From Engelhardtia mirabilis (GTDB lineage: Bacteria > Planctomycetota > UBA1135 > GCA-002686595), in the NCBI RefSeq assembly GCF_007748095.1, contig NZ_CP036287.1:4526001-4590000 (forward strand): 64,000 nt of DNA. Direction: 5' to 3'. The notes below the pieces were generated by a model. The model searched no databases, was not told the DNA's origin, and was given only the letters and a program-made list of their open reading frames with translations. Of this stretch, positions 62,568 to 64,000 are shown in pieces. The first letter of the stretch is position 1; each line of letters starts with the position of its first letter. The position numbers and the translations under genes were made by a program.

Positions 62568-63382
62568 GGCGCCTGTCGATCGGCATCTCCACCTGCCCCA
62601 ACGACACGTTCGCCTTCCACGCCCTGCTTACGGGCGCGGTGCGGGTGGACGGTGTCCAGTTGGACTTCGAGCTGGGCGACGTGCAGGAACTCAACCAGCG
62701 CGCCGCGGCCGGCGACTTGGACGTGGCCAAGATCAGCTACGCCGCGGCCCTGGAGTTGGCGGCGCAGCGCGTGATGCTGCCGGCCGGCTCCGCCCTGGGC
62801 TTCGGCGTGGGTCCGGTGGTGTTGGCCGGCCCCCACCCCCACGCCAGTCCGCCGCGGGTGCTGTGCCCCGGCGGTCAGACCACCGCGACGCTCCTGTGGC
62901 GGCTTTTCCACCCCGAGACCGTGCGACTCGACCAGGTGGTCTTCAGTGCGATCATGCCCGCACTGCGCGACGGCTCCGCGGACCTCGGCGTTTGCATTCA
63001 CGAGGGCCGCTTCACCCACCGCGACTGGAATCTCGAGCTGGTCGAGGACCTGGGAGCCACCTGGGAGCGCGAGACCGCATCGCCCCTGCCCCTGGGTGGT
63101 ATCTCGGTGCGCCGCTCCCTGCCGGCCGAGGTGATCGCGGCCGTCGCAGAGGGCGTGCGCGAGTCGGTCGAGTGGGCCCGGGCCAACCCCGATGCCTGCC
63201 TCGCGACGATGCGAGCCCACGCCCAGGAGCACACGGACGAGGTGCTCTGGAAACACGTCGAGCTCTACGTCAACGACTGGACCGTGGACCTGGGCCCGGT
63301 CGGTCGCGGGGCGATCGCGGAGCTGGCACGGCGGGCACGTGCGGTCGGCCTGGGCCAGGGCGAGTCGATCGTCGTCGACTGA
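62564..63382 (+). CDS. mqnD: 1,4-dihydroxy-6-naphthoate synthase
   Basis: The product has 272 residues from a GTG at 62564 that overlaps mqnB by 4 nt, with GGGAG about 8 nt upstream. MqnD converts cyclic dehypoxanthine futalosine to 1,4-dihydroxy-6-naphthoate. Recognisable blocks are ISTCPNDTFAFHALL (about 8-22), VAKISYAAAL, LPAGSALGFGVGPVVLA, LCPGGQTTATLLWRLF, LGVCIHEGRFT and LPLGGISVRRSLP, a periplasmic-binding-protein-like fold. It is followed by a convergent histidine phosphatase gene. Other mqn genes (A, C, E) are not in the window. Confidence 0.92.
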   Translation: MRRLSIGISTCPNDTFAFHALLTGAVRVDGVQLDFELGDVQELNQRAAAGDLDVAKISYAAALELAAQRVMLPAGSALGFGVGPVVLAGPHPHASPPRVLCPGGQTTATLLWRLFHPETVRLDQVVFSAIMPALRDGSADLGVCIHEGRFTHRDWNLELVEDLGATWERETASPLPLGGISVRRSLPAEVIAAVAEGVRESVEWARANPDACLATMRAHAQEHTDEVLWKHVELYVNDWTVDLGPVGRGAIAELARRARAVGLGQGESIVVD

Positions 63383-63403
63383 GGCGACAGCCGCCCCCTG
63401 CGA

Positions 63404-64000
63404 TCACTCGCCGTAGCGCAGCTCGAGGGTCGACACCGGTTGCGCGTCCTCGGCGGACGGGTTGCAGGTCACCACGAACAGACGGTCGTACTGGTCGTCG
63501 GCGAGCATCGGACCGTAGCGCTCGTGCTGCTCGAGACCCTCGATCTCGCCGCCCAGGGCCGCGACCAGGCCGGGGACCGTGTTGGAGTGGCCGGCGACGA
63601 CCGCCACGGATCCGCCTGGCAGGGCCTCGATCGCTGCCACCTGGGCGGCGGGCTCGCGCGCGGAGATGACCTGAACCTCGAGGTCCGTGGCGGCCGCGAG
63701 GGGCGCGACGGTCAGCTGGGTGCGCTGGAACTCGCTCGCGAACACGTGGCTCACGCCACTGTGCCCGAGCATGCGCGCCAGCTCGGCCGCCCGCGCGGCG
63801 CCGGCCTCGGTCAGCACGGGGTCGCTGCCCTCCGCCACCTTCTCAGCGTGGCGCACGACGATCACGGTGATCGGCGCCGGCTGCTCCGGCGAAGCGGCCC
63901 GTTCCTGGACGGTCGTCGACGCCGAGTCGGTCGCAGTCAGAGTCGAGATCGACGGCAGGAACAGGGCCAGGGCGGCGGCGCAGGCCGCGACGAGGGGTCG
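63404..64000 (-). CDS. Exported histidine phosphatase (SixA-like), start outside window
   Basis: The visible part has about 198 residues. The frame stays open to the window edge and upstream of residue VIVVRHAEK it reads a hydrophobic signal-like segment (AACAAALALFLPSISTLTAT), so the start lies beyond base 64000 and a GTG at 63865 is not the start. Histidine phosphatase landmarks are VVRHAEKVAEGSDPVLTEAG (catalytic RHxxK/G), FASEFQRTQLTVAPLA and VAVVAGHSNTVPGLVAAL (second His). The enzyme probably removes phosphate from small molecules or proteins in the periplasm. It is convergent with mqnD. Confidence 0.85.
   Translation of the reverse strand, partial: RPLVAACAAALALFLPSISTLTATDSASTTVQERAASPEQPAPITVIVVRHAEKVAEGSDPVLTEAGAARAAELARMLGHSGVSHVFASEFQRTQLTVAPLAAATDLEVQVISAREPAAQVAAIEALPGGSVAVVAGHSNTVPGLVAALGGEIEGLEQHERYGPMLADDQYDRLFVVTCNPSAEDAQPVSTLELRYGE

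Overview
The window is a stretch of very GC-rich bacterial chromosome (strong G/C bias at third codon positions, many GTG and TTG starts, few obvious Shine-Dalgarno sites). Gene content suggests a planctomycete, perhaps from the Poly30/Pla133-like high-GC lineages. That is an inference from the many secreted beta-propeller and FG-GAP proteins, an ASPIC/UnbV (CRTAC1-type) lipoprotein, a PhoX phosphatase, an ECF sigma factor resembling planctomycete-specific subfamilies, and the futalosine menaquinone route. No rRNA, tRNA or CRISPR array was seen.

Layout. 1-2.6 kb: two secreted proteins, then an array of twelve 16-bp hairpin-forming repeats. 2.6-9.5 kb (minus strand): glyoxalase I, NhaD antiporter, zinc-ribbon membrane protein, secreted DUF1028 protein, transglutaminase-like peptidase, exported unknown, and a methyltransferase with a histone-H1-like tail. 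9.6-19.3 kb: M28 peptidase coupled to an aminotransferase-tail-like small protein, homoserine kinase, a degenerate PTS enzyme-I-like protein, a nuclease lipoprotein, an HtrA protease coupled to a fluoride channel, and a GGDEF-EAL protein. 19.6-24.2 kb: thioredoxin-fold protein, acyl-CoA ligase, secreted PHP metallohydrolase.

24.2-31.3 kb is a rearranged accessory region: a truncated copy of the 29.2-31.3 kb beta-propeller gene, a 160-bp MITE, an IS630-family element inserted at the MITE's end, gene remnants, and a large anchored protein of unknown function. 31.5-38.5 kb: small membrane protein, MDR-type oxidoreductase, SDR, LpxH-like phosphoesterase with a glycosyltransferase-like partner, and an M16-like protein lacking the zinc motif.

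38.6-51.8 kb is dominated by TPR and FG-GAP/ASPIC genes. A TPR + FG-GAP block appears to have been duplicated: in one copy the FG-GAP gene has decayed, in the other the TPR gene has. A three-gene operon of unknown function lies between them. 52.2-64 kb: BtpA-family protein, PhoX, a cyclic-nucleotide-domain/aspartase fusion preceded by a perfect 60-bp-arm palindrome, an amidohydrolase, a small unknown, an ECF sigma factor, a UbiB kinase, the divergent mqnB-mqnD menaquinone pair, and a histidine phosphatase cut by the window edge.

Two themes recur. Many exported proteins end in a similar beta-rich domain of about 100-130 residues. Several gene pairs overlap by 4 nt (ATGA or GTGA), which suggests translational coupling.
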